A stretch of DNA of 64,000 nt from Pararhodobacter sp. (lineage in GTDB: Bacteria; Pseudomonadota; Alphaproteobacteria; Rhodobacterales; Rhodobacteraceae). Below, piece by piece: positions 19,045 through 27,865 of the stretch. The stretch is from NCBI RefSeq assembly GCF_034676545.1, contig NZ_JAUCBZ010000015.1, forward strand, positions 3,379,001-3,443,000, written 5' to 3'. The translations under genes were made by a program, and so were the position numbers. Below the pieces are notes generated by a model. It had not been told where the DNA came from. It searched no databases and was given only the letters and a program-made list of their open reading frames with translations. How positions within the stretch are numbered: position 1 is the first letter of the stretch; the number at the start of each line of letters is the position of its first letter.

Positions 19045-19562
19045 AGCTGGTCTTCCTTGGGTTCAATACGGCGTTTGCCCGTCAGAATTTGGAATGTGAC
19101 GACGAATTGCAGCGGGACGGACACCCAGACAATGATCGACGCGAGCCACCAGACGGGTCCGGTCGGGATGCGCGTGACGACCGTTGTCGAGTTATACGCG
19201 GTCTCTTGATCCGCGATGACCGACATTTGCCACGCAAGCACCGTCAGCGCGAACGCGGTGACCAGCGCCCCGAAGAAATCGAGCACTCGGGCCCCTTTCG
19301 GGCCCAAGGCACTGCCCAGAAATTCGATCGCCACATGTTTTCGAAGCATGACGCCTGTCGGGAAACATGTGGCGACGACGACGATAATGATCAGGCTGGC
19401 TACATCATGTCCCCAGACAATCGGGTGGTTGAACACTGCACGCGCGGTTACCGTCAGGATGGTAATAATCGCGATCATCAACAGCCCCAGCACCCCGATG
19501 ATGGCGGTCGGTTTGCTGATCTGAATGCCCAGCCTTTGAAGCCGGTCAAGTAGTCGAGACAT
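19041..19562 (-). CDS. TRAP transporter small membrane subunit (DctQ family), second system
   Basis: 173 residues with four membrane segments; NHPIVWGHDVASLIIIV and PTGVMLRKHVAIEFLG fit the DctQ pattern of a helix-loop followed by a conserved basic/His strand. Starts at the reverse ATG at 19562, 25 bases after the dctP stop, with GGAG upstream. Confidence 0.9.
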   Translation of the reverse strand: MSRLLDRLQRLGIQISKPTAIIGVLGLLMIAIITILTVTARAVFNHPIVWGHDVASLIIIVVVATCFPTGVMLRKHVAIEFLGSALGPKGARVLDFFGALVTAFALTVLAWQMSVIADQETAYNSTTVVTRIPTGPVWWLASIIVWVSVPLQFVVTFQILTGKRRIEPKEDQL

Positions 19563-19587
19563 GATCTGCCACTCCTCGTGTCGTTGA

Positions 19588-20589
19588 TCAGTTCTGCTGT
19601 GCGCGATGCTCGTTCAGACGCGCGATATAGGCATCCATCACGGCGTCGCCGACCGAGGCACGCGCCGCGCCTGCCAGTTCGCCGGTTGCCTCCAGCAAGG
19701 TCTCGATGGCTTCATCGCTCGCTTCGGTGATCACCTGCCCGTTCGCCGTGTATTCGGCGATGATACGGCCGCGCTCGCCGGCATAGAAATCGATCACCAT
19801 CGCCTGCCAGACTTCGCCAGCCTCGGCCAAAACGGCCTGGCCTTCGGGCGACAGTTCATCATAGCTGTTGCTGTTCATCGCGACCGACATGGCCAGAACG
19901 CCCATCGGCAAGGTGTAGCTGTTGGTTGCAACCTCGCCAATGTGGAAGATGTCGAACACCGCCCAGTCGGCCAGCGATCCGTCCAAGGTACCGCGGCTGA
20001 TTGCCTCGGGCGTTTCCGTGATGCTGACGGCCTGCGGAACGCCGCCGAGCGCCAGGACCGATTCCGTTTGCGTCTGACCCAGAACACGCAGGCGAAGGCC
20101 CTCGATTCCGGCGATATCATGCAGCGGGCTGGCGGTGTGGACGATGTAGGGGTCGGTGGTCCAGACTGCCAGAACCTTCAGATCGTCACCGGTTTCCAGC
20201 GTGCCATCGAGGTGCATCTGCCACGCCGCATAGCTACCCTCGTCGGCACTGCGGGCAAAGCCGGGAAGCTCGAAAATCGCGTAATGTGGGTACGCGCCGA
20301 GGTTGCGCCCCGGCACGATCACCGCCATGTCGGCAATACCCGACGAGACGATGCGGTCTTGCTGGTTGGGGTCACGGCCAAGCGTCCCACCGGCAAACAC
20401 CTGGACGCTGAATTCGCCGTTGGCATGCTCGTTGATCCAGGCGGCCCAAGGCTCGACCAGACCGGTCACGAATGACGAGCTTGCGGGCAGATAGGTTGCC
20501 AGGCTCATTTCGCGCGCATCAACGAGGCTCGCCGAAAGGGCAAAGGTGCTGGCCACGAGGCCGCCGACAAAGATATTCCGGGTGTTCAT
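19588..20589 (-). CDS. TRAP transporter solute-binding protein (DctP family), second system
   Basis: 333-residue periplasmic receptor. Signal peptide MNTRNIFVGGLVASTFALSA is cleaved near VDA-RE; the mature part opens MSLATYLPASSSFVTGLVEPW and holds GIEGLRLRVLGQTQ with the substrate-carboxylate arginine. GAGGGAGG lies before the start. A promoter for the TRAP genes probably lies in the 239 bases upstream (20590-20828). Confidence 0.92.
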   Translation of the reverse strand: MNTRNIFVGGLVASTFALSASLVDAREMSLATYLPASSSFVTGLVEPWAAWINEHANGEFSVQVFAGGTLGRDPNQQDRIVSSGIADMAVIVPGRNLGAYPHYAIFELPGFARSADEGSYAAWQMHLDGTLETGDDLKVLAVWTTDPYIVHTASPLHDIAGIEGLRLRVLGQTQTESVLALGGVPQAVSITETPEAISRGTLDGSLADWAVFDIFHIGEVATNSYTLPMGVLAMSVAMNSNSYDELSPEGQAVLAEAGEVWQAMVIDFYAGERGRIIAEYTANGQVITEASDEAIETLLEATGELAGAARASVGDAVMDAYIARLNEHRAQQN

Positions 20590-20828
20590 ATGGGATCCTC
20601 CCTCAGTTTTCCCGCCTGATTGGCGGCAGGCGAACCAGTGATTCGCCTTGTCTCCCGTCTTTTAGAATACAGTTAACGAACCAATGGTCAAAGATTTTTC
20701 TTTGCCGGAAAGCGCAGAAAATTCCGCGTAATACTTGATTAATAGCAAGTGATTGCCAGAAAGAACGTGACGCCTGCGCGCCGTGACCCGCTTTTCCACG
20801 CCCATCTTCAGTGCATCTATTGAATTAG
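20590..20828. promoter_or_regulatory. Upstream region of the second TRAP operon
   Basis: AT-rich compared with its neighbours. It contains AGTTAACGAACCAATGG near 20672, and a partly similar GTTAAGATGTGAACCAATC begins at 20827, overlapping the end of the thioesterase gene. The shared GAACCAAT core could mark a regulator site, but two copies are too few to be sure. Confidence 0.3.
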
Positions 20829-21257
20829 TTAAGATGTGAACCAATCACTCAGTTGCTGACGCTGATCCTCTGACAGAGGCGTCGGCTTCCGGGTCGCGCG
20901 AACCATCAGAACCTGCGTCGAGCGCGCCCGTGAAACCCGTGTCTCACCCAGCCAGATTTCTTGTGCAAAGTCGAAACTGCTGCGCCCGATGCGAGTCACG
21001 CCCAGCCTGATCTCGACTGTGGCAGGCCAATGAAGCTCGCGGAGAAAATCAATCGCAATCGCGGCGACAACGACGTTCTGAGTCGGCTCGAGAACCAGAC
21101 ATTTCCCCGTGGTTTGGAACGCAACGCGGTTGCACTCCAAAAGCGTGGAATACACCGCGTTGTTGATATGGCCCTGGACGTCCTGATCCCCAAAGCGCAA
21201 GGTTTCCTGCGTGCGAAACCGGAGTTGCCCATCCGTGGCGGCGCAAACCTCAGGCAT
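20829..21257 (-). CDS. Hotdog-fold acyl-CoA thioesterase (4-hydroxybenzoyl-CoA thioesterase-like)
   Basis: 142 residues from the reverse ATG at 21257 (146 from 21269). The hotdog signature is FRTQETLRFGDQDVQGHINNAVYSTLLE, with the D-x-x-GH-NN segment of the 4HBT/FcbC group supplying the catalytic Asp; the next strand reads VVVAAIAIDFLRELHWPATVEIRLGV. It would release acids from acyl-CoAs. The start overlaps the end of the alpha/beta hydrolase gene. Within this cluster it may recycle CoA or return the product of the thiolase/ligase steps. Confidence 0.87.
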   Translation of the reverse strand: MPEVCAATDGQLRFRTQETLRFGDQDVQGHINNAVYSTLLECNRVAFQTTGKCLVLEPTQNVVVAAIAIDFLRELHWPATVEIRLGVTRIGRSSFDFAQEIWLGETRVSRARSTQVLMVRATRKPTPLSEDQRQQLSDWFTS

Positions 21258-22077
21258 CAACGGGTACATCGCGCATGACCTTGGCGACCGCCGGGATCCG
21301 GCCCTTGAGGAACGCAAGGACGCGCGTGTTATAGTCTTCCGGGTCTTCAGCCCAGCCAAAGTGGCCGACGTGGTCCATGCACTGAAACTCGCCCTTGGCG
21401 ATCTTGGTGGCCATCTTTTCCATGACCTTGGGCGGTGCCGCTGACAGGTCATGGCCACCCGCAATGCAAAGCACCGGAACCGTCATCCTTGGCAAGACAT
21501 CACGGGCATCAAAGCGGGTGACGGCCTCGATCGCGGCGCGGAATGTTTCCGGCTTCATCTGCGACACGACGCGGATGACCAGATCCGTTGCCGTGTTGGT
21601 GATGCCCGGCGCGAACATCGCGCGCAGCATCTCCGGGGCAAAGTCTTCCAGGCTGCGCCCCTCGTCCAGGGGCGCGACCCGCGCCTGAACGAAGGCCTTT
21701 TGCCACTCCCCCTCGGAGCGACCAAAGGCCGCGGAGGTTGCCGACAGCACCAAGCCGTCAATCGCGTCCGGTATCATGCCATAAGTCCGGATCGCAACCA
21801 TGCCGCCCATCGAATGGCCGAGGATAATGTTGGTTTGCGTGCCTTCACGCTCGATCAGCCTGACCAAGGCCTCGGACGCGGTTTCGACGGAAAAATCGTC
21901 AGGCAACGGGCTGCACCCATAACCCGGTGCATCCCACGCCACGATGCGCAGCCCGGCCGCGCTGAAAGCACGCAATTGGTTGCGCCAGTATTCCTTCGCC
22001 CCGAACGCGCCGTGCAGCAAGAAGACTGTGACGGGCCCGTCTCCGGTGACGCTGTAATCGGGTAAGGTTCTTGTCAT
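21250..22077 (-). CDS. Alpha/beta-fold hydrolase
   Basis: 275 residues. Visible catalytic triad: Ser89 in GHSMGG, Asp210 in IAGGHD, His239 in DHVGHF; the oxyanion-hole strand is FLLHGAFG near residue 20. Such enzymes hydrolyse esters, lactones or C-C bonds of ring-cleavage products. The start at 22077 (MTRTLPDYS) is better than the longer upstream frame, which overlaps the ligase gene. It lies 16 bases after the acyl-CoA ligase and overlaps the thioesterase. Confidence 0.9.
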   Translation of the reverse strand: MTRTLPDYSVTGDGPVTVFLLHGAFGAKEYWRNQLRAFSAAGLRIVAWDAPGYGCSPLPDDFSVETASEALVRLIEREGTQTNIILGHSMGGMVAIRTYGMIPDAIDGLVLSATSAAFGRSEGEWQKAFVQARVAPLDEGRSLEDFAPEMLRAMFAPGITNTATDLVIRVVSQMKPETFRAAIEAVTRFDARDVLPRMTVPVLCIAGGHDLSAAPPKVMEKMATKIAKGEFQCMDHVGHFGWAEDPEDYNTRVLAFLKGRIPAVAKVMRDVPVDA

Positions 22078-22093
22078 TTTTGATCTTCCATTC

Positions 22094-23800
22094 TCACGAT
22101 TGCTGCTGCGCAAAGAGCGCGCGCACAGCAGTTTGGTCTGTCTTGCCACTTGGCAGTACAGGCAGCGCATCAATCACGCGCAAATGCTCGGGCAGTTTGA
22201 ACACGGCGATCTTCGCCACGTTTTTCAGGTGTTCGCAAAGTTCGGGCAAGGTCAGCGACGCGCCGGGGCGCAGGGTGACGGCAATGCCAACTTTCTCGCC
22301 CAGCTTCTCGTCGGGCACGGGAACCGCGAGCGCCTCTGACACTGCGGGGTGAGTCAGTGCGAGGATCTGAACCTCCTCGGCGGAGATATTCAGGCCACCG
22401 CGCACAATGATATGCTTCAGGCGGCCGACGAATTTCAGAAACTCGCAGTCCTTGCCCGCATAAGTGAAAAGGTCGCCGGTGCGGAACCAGCCCTCGGCGT
22501 CAAAGGCTTCGGAGGTGCCGTGCGGGTCATCCCAATAGGCGCGCAGAATTGTCGGCCCTTTGAAACGCAACTCGCCGATCACATCGGCCTCGGTAATGGG
22601 AGCATCGGTCGCCGGGTCGACAAGTCGCGTCCGGTATTGCGACAGGACCGGCAGTTTCGTGGCCCGTGGCCCGTCCCCCAGCCGCAAGAAATAATGCGCG
22701 CGGTCTTCGGCGTCGGGAATATCCTGCACGGACGCCAACAGCATGGCCCCCTCGCTCGACCCATAGGCGTTCACCAGAGCGATGCCGAACCGATCCCGAA
22801 ACGCGATCATCAAGCGGGGGTCGAGCTGTGCTGATCCAGAGGTGATGTGGTGCAAACTGGAAAGGTCAACGGGTTCACCCGCCTCGATACGCTGCAACAT
22901 GGAGGTCAGAATGGCCGGCGGGCACGAAGTAACCTCGGGGCGTTCGGTCGCGATTTGCTCCAGAAACACATCAATATCAAAGGGATGGTGCAAGACCATT
23001 CGGGCCGAGGAATACAGCCACGACGCCAGACCATTGGCCACCGAGCCGATGGTATTGAGCATACGCGGCGACAGGAACGTGCCGCCGACCGACAGATTGC
23101 CGCAATCATTCAAGAAACGCCGCATCTCGAACAGATCTTGCTGCGTGCGCGGAATTGCTTTGGGTGCCGCAGAGGTGCCCGACGTGAAAACGATAAAGGC
23201 ATGATCATCGGGCTGCACACCGGCCGCGGCATAGGCCTCCGCGATCCTGTCCGCCTCGTCGGGGCTCAAGGCGCGCGCGGCCTCGGCATCCAACGCGACA
23301 ACCCCGGCTGGCAACGCCCCATCGCCAAACGCGAGAACCGGCAGTGGCGTGCTTTGGGCGCGCGCAATCTGATCCAGCATTGCGGCATTGGCGTGCCGCC
23401 CCAGACGCTCATGCCCGATAAGCGCGCGCGGCTTGAGGCGCGATACAAAGCTGCTCACCTCGGCCTCGCGATATTGCGCCGGGAACGAGGCGACGATGAT
23501 CCCCAAACGCAAACACGCCAGCTGAACCACAAGCGTTTCGTGCAAGGTCGGAGCCGTCAAAAGCACAACGTCTCCTTTGGTTATGCCCTGATCCACAAGC
23601 CGCAGCGCCATGCGGTCCACGCGCTGCCCAAGCTCCGCCCAAGTCAAGCGCAGCGCATCCCCCTGCGCAACCCGTGCGCGGTTGGATGGGTCAATCAGGC
23701 ATTCGTCCGTCGGACGCTCTCGGCAATTTCGCACCAGAAAATCAGGCAAAACCCGCGCACCGGCAAACAAGTCCGCGTCCTCATGTCTTTGCGTGTTCAT
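22094..23800 (-). CDS. AMP-forming acyl-CoA ligase (ANL superfamily)
   Basis: 568 residues. Adenylate-forming motifs: P-loop FTSGTSAAPKAIPRT at 205-219, YGSSEGA at 346-352, the GWFRTGD hinge near 436, and the C-terminal lysine in PSGKTDQ (about 553). It would activate a carboxylic acid as acyl-AMP then acyl-CoA. The family closest by eye is the aryl/medium-chain acid ligase group (dihydroxybenzoate- or cyclohexanecarboxylate-type), but substrate cannot be fixed. Start at 23800 (MNTQRHED) is chosen over 23833. About 260 bases separate it from the SDR gene upstream, with room for a promoter. Confidence 0.9.
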   Translation of the reverse strand: MNTQRHEDADLFAGARVLPDFLVRNCRERPTDECLIDPSNRARVAQGDALRLTWAELGQRVDRMALRLVDQGITKGDVVLLTAPTLHETLVVQLACLRLGIIVASFPAQYREAEVSSFVSRLKPRALIGHERLGRHANAAMLDQIARAQSTPLPVLAFGDGALPAGVVALDAEAARALSPDEADRIAEAYAAAGVQPDDHAFIVFTSGTSAAPKAIPRTQQDLFEMRRFLNDCGNLSVGGTFLSPRMLNTIGSVANGLASWLYSSARMVLHHPFDIDVFLEQIATERPEVTSCPPAILTSMLQRIEAGEPVDLSSLHHITSGSAQLDPRLMIAFRDRFGIALVNAYGSSEGAMLLASVQDIPDAEDRAHYFLRLGDGPRATKLPVLSQYRTRLVDPATDAPITEADVIGELRFKGPTILRAYWDDPHGTSEAFDAEGWFRTGDLFTYAGKDCEFLKFVGRLKHIIVRGGLNISAEEVQILALTHPAVSEALAVPVPDEKLGEKVGIAVTLRPGASLTLPELCEHLKNVAKIAVFKLPEHLRVIDALPVLPSGKTDQTAVRALFAQQQS

Positions 23801-24060
23801 GTGCAATTCGCCTCTTGGAAACTCTGCGAGCATAATACACTAAAGAAACCATTTGCTAAAAGCTCTTTTTTGCCAGAGTCGCAGATTTTTCATCTGAATC
23901 ACGCCTCAGTTCCGACAATAGCGCAATTTTTCCAGCGCCTTTCCGAACTTTCGCCGGAATTGTCCCGCATAAAACGAATTCATTAGGTTCAGACTATGTA
24001 TCCTGACCGGGCAATCAAACGCCTAGGCGCATTGCGATTCGCGCGCCGCGTCTGGCGACT

Positions 24061-24816
24061 TCAGAACGACAGCCGCAGGCCGCCCGTCACTTCGAGAACT
24101 TCGCCCGTGACCCACGCAGCCTCGGTTGACGCCAGAAACACAACCGGCCCGGCCAGGTCGTCAGGTTCGCCGATCCGGCCAAGGGGTGTGAAATCTGCGA
24201 CCGAGGCGTAATGCTCGCGTGCCGAAAAGGGGTGAAAATCGGACTCGACCAAGCCCGGGGCAACGGCGTTGACGCGGATCCCCTCGGGCGCAAGTTCGCG
24301 GGCCAGAGCGCGGGTGAAACTGTCCACGGCCCCCTTGGCCGCGGTATAGGCGATGCCGCCAGGTACGCCACCGACCCGCGTTACCGAGGAACTGATATTC
24401 ACAATGGCCTTGCCCTGCCCCTTGCGCAGCAAAGGCAGCGACGCCTGGCTCATCAACATCTGCGTGCCGACATTGATCGCAAGGATCCGGTTCCAGCTTT
24501 CAAACGGCATGTCTTCCAGTTTGCTTTTCAAAGGCGATGCCCCGGCGCAATTGACCAGAACATCCAATTGGCCAAAACGCTCGTCGATCTGCGCGGCGAT
24601 CGCGGCAGGAACCGCAGGGTCGGTCAGGTCACCGTCGGTTTCCAACGTGGTGCGGCCCATTGCCTGCAATTCGGCGGCCAGCGCGGCGGTTTTGGTTTGT
24701 TCGTTCAGACCATGCAGCACAAGATTGGCCCCGGCTTTCGCAAACCGCTGCGCAATCGCCCGCCCAATGCCCGAGGCGCTGCCGGTGACCAAAACCGTTT
24801 GACCCGAAAAATCCAT
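24061..24816 (-). CDS. Short-chain dehydrogenase/reductase
   Basis: 251-residue classical SDR: TGSASGIG at 11-18 (cofactor), NCAGA at 89-93, Ser142-144, Tyr157 and Lys161 of the YxxxK motif, and the closing PGLVESDFHPF segment. His35 where many NAD enzymes have Asp leaves NAD/NADP preference open. ATG at 24816 overlaps the end of the aldehyde dehydrogenase gene region with AGAGGA upstream; a TTG at 24822 is also in frame. It probably oxidises or reduces an alcohol/ketone intermediate. Confidence 0.92.
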   Translation of the reverse strand: MDFSGQTVLVTGSASGIGRAIAQRFAKAGANLVLHGLNEQTKTAALAAELQAMGRTTLETDGDLTDPAVPAAIAAQIDERFGQLDVLVNCAGASPLKSKLEDMPFESWNRILAINVGTQMLMSQASLPLLRKGQGKAIVNISSSVTRVGGVPGGIAYTAAKGAVDSFTRALARELAPEGIRVNAVAPGLVESDFHPFSAREHYASVADFTPLGRIGEPDDLAGPVVFLASTEAAWVTGEVLEVTGGLRLSF

Positions 24817-24818
24817 GC

Positions 24819-26264
24819 TCAATCCTCTGTGCGAAGGGTTTCAAACCACCAGGGCGAGGCGCCGGTGTTGCGGTTCACGATGATGGCTTGTTTGCGCATG
24901 AACCGCTTGAGGGCATCGCGCCCCAGCCGCGAGCCGCCAAGGCCCGACCCCCGGAACGCCGTTTTCTCGGCAACCAGTCGGTCCCCCATCAACATCGGCG
25001 CGATCCCCGCGTCATTGACGGAAATACCGCCGGCGCAAAGCTGTTGCGCGGTGGAGATGGCCGCCTCCTCGGGGCCGAAGACCGCCGCACTGAGGCCATA
25101 GGTGCTGTCGTTGGCCAGCGCGATGGCGTCATCGACCGTGTCATAGGCCATGATCGGCAAGATCGGGCCAAAGGTTTCCTCGGTCATGATCTGCATGTCA
25201 TGGGTGACGCCTGTCAGCACCGTCACCGGGCACCACAGCCCGCCGCCGTGATGCTCGATGGCCCCGCCACAATGGACCGTCGCGCCTTTTGCCACCGCAT
25301 CGGCCAGATGGCGGGTGATGACCTCGGCTTGCGGGGCGAAGGTCAGCGGGCCGATGTCGCCGATTTTCGGATCGGGATAGCTGAGTTTCAACTTGCCGAC
25401 TTCCGCCAGAAGCAGCTTGAGGAACGCGGCCTCATCGCCACGCGGGACATAGATCCGCTCGATGGAGTAACATTGCTGCCCCGACCCCAATGTCGCGCCG
25501 TTGGCCAGGGCCTTGGCGGCGCGCGTCAGATCGGCACCCGGCAAGAGGATCGCAGGATCCTTGCCGCCCAACTCGGTAAAACAGGGGATAAACCGCGCAC
25601 CGGCTTGCGCGGCAACCTTGCGCCCGGTGGCGGTGGAGCCGGTAAAACAGATCAGATCGCTGGTCTCGACAACGGCGGCGCCAATGTCACCAGCACCGCG
25701 CAAATACCGCAGGACGCGGCGCAAGTCGGGCACCTCATCCAGCACCCGGTCCATCACGTCGATGAAGCGCGGCGTGACCTCGGAGGGTTTGATCATCACC
25801 GCGCAACCGGCCAGCAGCGCGGGGATCGCATCCATCAACGACAGTGCGAGCGGAAAATTCCACGGGCTGATCACCCCCACCAGCGGATAGGGCGAAAACC
25901 CGGCTTTCGACACAAGGCCCGGAGTCTCGGTCGCCGTGATCTCGGGTTCCAGGGTTTCAAGGGCGACATGCGCCCAGCGATCAACCCAGACGGCGGCGAC
26001 ACCCTGTTCGATCGCCGTCTCGAACACCCGGCCGGTGTCGGTTTCGACCGCGTGGCGCAGAGCGCTGGCGTGCCGCGCCAGGGCGTCGCGAAACGCGTTG
26101 AGGGTTGCGATGCGGTGTTGCAGACCCGCCGCCTGCCACGCCGGTTGCGCGCGGCGCAGCTCATCGGCCAGGGCGACGACATCTTCCGGCAGGTTGGGTG
26201 TAAAGCTGTAGTCCTGTTCCCCGGTACGCGGGTTGCGCACGCCGATACGACCTTGAATTGTCAT
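24819..26264 (-). CDS. Aldehyde dehydrogenase family protein
   Basis: 481 residues with Glu231 in FTELGGKDP and the nucleophile Cys265 in GSGQQCYSIERIYV; cofactor loop GSTATGRKVA at 209-218 and SPWNFP at 133-138. It is of the coniferyl/succinate-semialdehyde type that uses NAD(P) to oxidise aldehydes to acids. Coming directly after the carotenoid-oxygenase gene, it is well placed to oxidise the aldehydes made by alkene cleavage. Confidence 0.93.
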   Translation of the reverse strand: MTIQGRIGVRNPRTGEQDYSFTPNLPEDVVALADELRRAQPAWQAAGLQHRIATLNAFRDALARHASALRHAVETDTGRVFETAIEQGVAAVWVDRWAHVALETLEPEITATETPGLVSKAGFSPYPLVGVISPWNFPLALSLMDAIPALLAGCAVMIKPSEVTPRFIDVMDRVLDEVPDLRRVLRYLRGAGDIGAAVVETSDLICFTGSTATGRKVAAQAGARFIPCFTELGGKDPAILLPGADLTRAAKALANGATLGSGQQCYSIERIYVPRGDEAAFLKLLLAEVGKLKLSYPDPKIGDIGPLTFAPQAEVITRHLADAVAKGATVHCGGAIEHHGGGLWCPVTVLTGVTHDMQIMTEETFGPILPIMAYDTVDDAIALANDSTYGLSAAVFGPEEAAISTAQQLCAGGISVNDAGIAPMLMGDRLVAEKTAFRGSGLGGSRLGRDALKRFMRKQAIIVNRNTGASPWWFETLRTED

Positions 26265-26297
26265 GGTCTTCGTCCTTCAATGCCAGGGAAAGCAGTG

Positions 26298-26333
26298 GCC
26301 CTGCCCGCACAGCCTCGACCGCGCGGACAGGGC
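26298..26333 (-). other. Intercistronic hairpin between oxygenase and aldehyde dehydrogenase genes
   Basis: Inverted repeat GCCCTGCCCGC / GCGGACAGGGC (11 pairs with one G-U) with a loop of 14 bases, in the 79-base gap. No U-run follows in the direction of transcription, so it is more likely an mRNA-stability or processing element than a full terminator. Confidence 0.5.
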
Positions 26334-26343
26334 AATATCAGGC

Positions 26344-27840
26344 TTAGCCCGCCAGGCTGACGCCGTTTTCATAGAGCAGATGCGAACCCGCCCAGAAGGC
26401 ATGTGCCCCCGTCGGGATGTGGTAGGGCATGATGATCCGGCAGATCGGCCCCTTGTCGATGTTCTGCGCATCGAACAACACGCATTCGCCCTTGCCGGTG
26501 TTCTGGTTGGTCACGAAGGTGACGATATAGCCGTCATCCTCGGACTTTGCGTTGATACGCGGCGCGAACGGTGCCTCAGAGACAAACTCGCCCTTTGGCA
26601 TCATGAAGGTCTGGGTGTTGCCGGTCTTGAGGTCGTATTTCTTCAACCCGTCCAACAGCCACTCGCCCTTGATCGGAATGGCATTGTAGCTGTAGCGCGT
26701 CTTGCGCCCGTTATACAGGCCGTTGACCATCGGGAATTCGGTGATCTGGTCGTCCAAGGTTTCTTCCTTGACCTCACCGGTTTTCATGTTGAAGCGCCAG
26801 CGGTGCATGTGCGTGCCCTGCGTGTGCATGTCCAGCATCCGGCACAGACGCTCATAGCCTTCTTTTGGCAGATCGCTGAGGTCCGGCACAGGGTTCGGCA
26901 TGATGCAGCCTTCCTGAATGACCTCGTCGCCCTCTTCGTAGCTGTTTGAGAGGTGCAGGATGTAACACGGCTTGGCGTCGAACCATTTGACGTCGTCACT
27001 GGTGCCAAAGCGCGGGATCACACCAAAGCGCGCGGGGATATCCTTCCAGAAGCGCAGACGGTGGCCGCCTTTTTTCAGCGATTCAGGGTCAAAGAACATC
27101 GGCAGATCGTGCAGGATCGAATAATTCTCGGTCATGCCCAGATCATGCGGCCAACGCGGCCCGGGCAGGTCGATCGGCACATAATGCACCAGGTTGTTGT
27201 CGCCATCGACAACGCCATAGTTCATGTAAGGCGCTTTTTCCGAAAAGTTGAAGAACATCATGTGGCCGGAATGCTCATCAACCTTGAAGTGCGAGCAGAT
27301 GCCACGATCCCCCAGCGCCACTTCCCAGTTCTGATCCGGGCCAAGTGTTTCGAGGGTCTGGCTGTCGATGCGGTAGGGTTCCGAGCACTGCGACATCGCC
27401 ACGATGATCTTGCCGGCGTGTACAACCACGTCGGTGCCCGCGTTGTCCTTCATCGCGTTGATGCTGCCCCAGCCGCGACGCTGGCGCTTGCGCGGCTCGA
27501 TGATGCCCGGCCACAGCGAACGACCTGCGCCCTTCTCGGCCAAGTACCCGGTGGTTTGGGTATACCGGTTGCGATATTCGACCTTGCCTTCGTTGAACCA
27601 GACCGCGTGCAGCATGCTGTCACCGTCGAACGGGTGATATTTGCCAATCGGCTCATGCACCTGATTGTGCCCGTTGCGCACATACATCCCTTGCAGATCC
27701 TTGGGGATCTCGCCGATCACCTGTAGATCCGGGCCTCTGGCGGTGTATTCCAGATCAATCGGCTTGTGCGGGCCGTTCAGATAGGGGTTGTCGTTGGGGA
27801 ATTTCAGGGTCGAATGACCGTGATTGAAAATGTCTACCAT
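26344..27840 (-). CDS. Carotenoid-cleavage-oxygenase family protein (RPE65/lignostilbene dioxygenase type)
   Basis: 498 residues from the reverse ATG at 27840. Non-heme iron enzymes of this family use four histidines on a seven-bladed propeller; good candidates are His184 (SHFKVDEHSG), His232 (PHDLGMTENYSIL), His296 (LHLSNSYEEGD) and His480 (GAHAFW). The opening LQGMYVRNGHNQ and KYHPFDGDSMLHAV is typical. Members split a C=C bond of apocarotenoids, stilbenes or isoeugenol-type phenylpropenes with O2 to give two carbonyls. The flanking aldehyde dehydrogenase and ligase suggest a catabolic, not pigment, role. Confidence 0.92.
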   Translation of the reverse strand: MVDIFNHGHSTLKFPNDNPYLNGPHKPIDLEYTARGPDLQVIGEIPKDLQGMYVRNGHNQVHEPIGKYHPFDGDSMLHAVWFNEGKVEYRNRYTQTTGYLAEKGAGRSLWPGIIEPRKRQRRGWGSINAMKDNAGTDVVVHAGKIIVAMSQCSEPYRIDSQTLETLGPDQNWEVALGDRGICSHFKVDEHSGHMMFFNFSEKAPYMNYGVVDGDNNLVHYVPIDLPGPRWPHDLGMTENYSILHDLPMFFDPESLKKGGHRLRFWKDIPARFGVIPRFGTSDDVKWFDAKPCYILHLSNSYEEGDEVIQEGCIMPNPVPDLSDLPKEGYERLCRMLDMHTQGTHMHRWRFNMKTGEVKEETLDDQITEFPMVNGLYNGRKTRYSYNAIPIKGEWLLDGLKKYDLKTGNTQTFMMPKGEFVSEAPFAPRINAKSEDDGYIVTFVTNQNTGKGECVLFDAQNIDKGPICRIIMPYHIPTGAHAFWAGSHLLYENGVSLAG

Positions 27841-27865
27841 GGGTCTCTCCTCCGGGGTTTTCGGT

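Noticed and set aside
24888..26360. 490-codon forward frame opposite the aldehyde dehydrogenase gene
   Set aside because: Composition is that of an antisense shadow in GC-rich DNA, while the reverse frame has all ALDH motifs.
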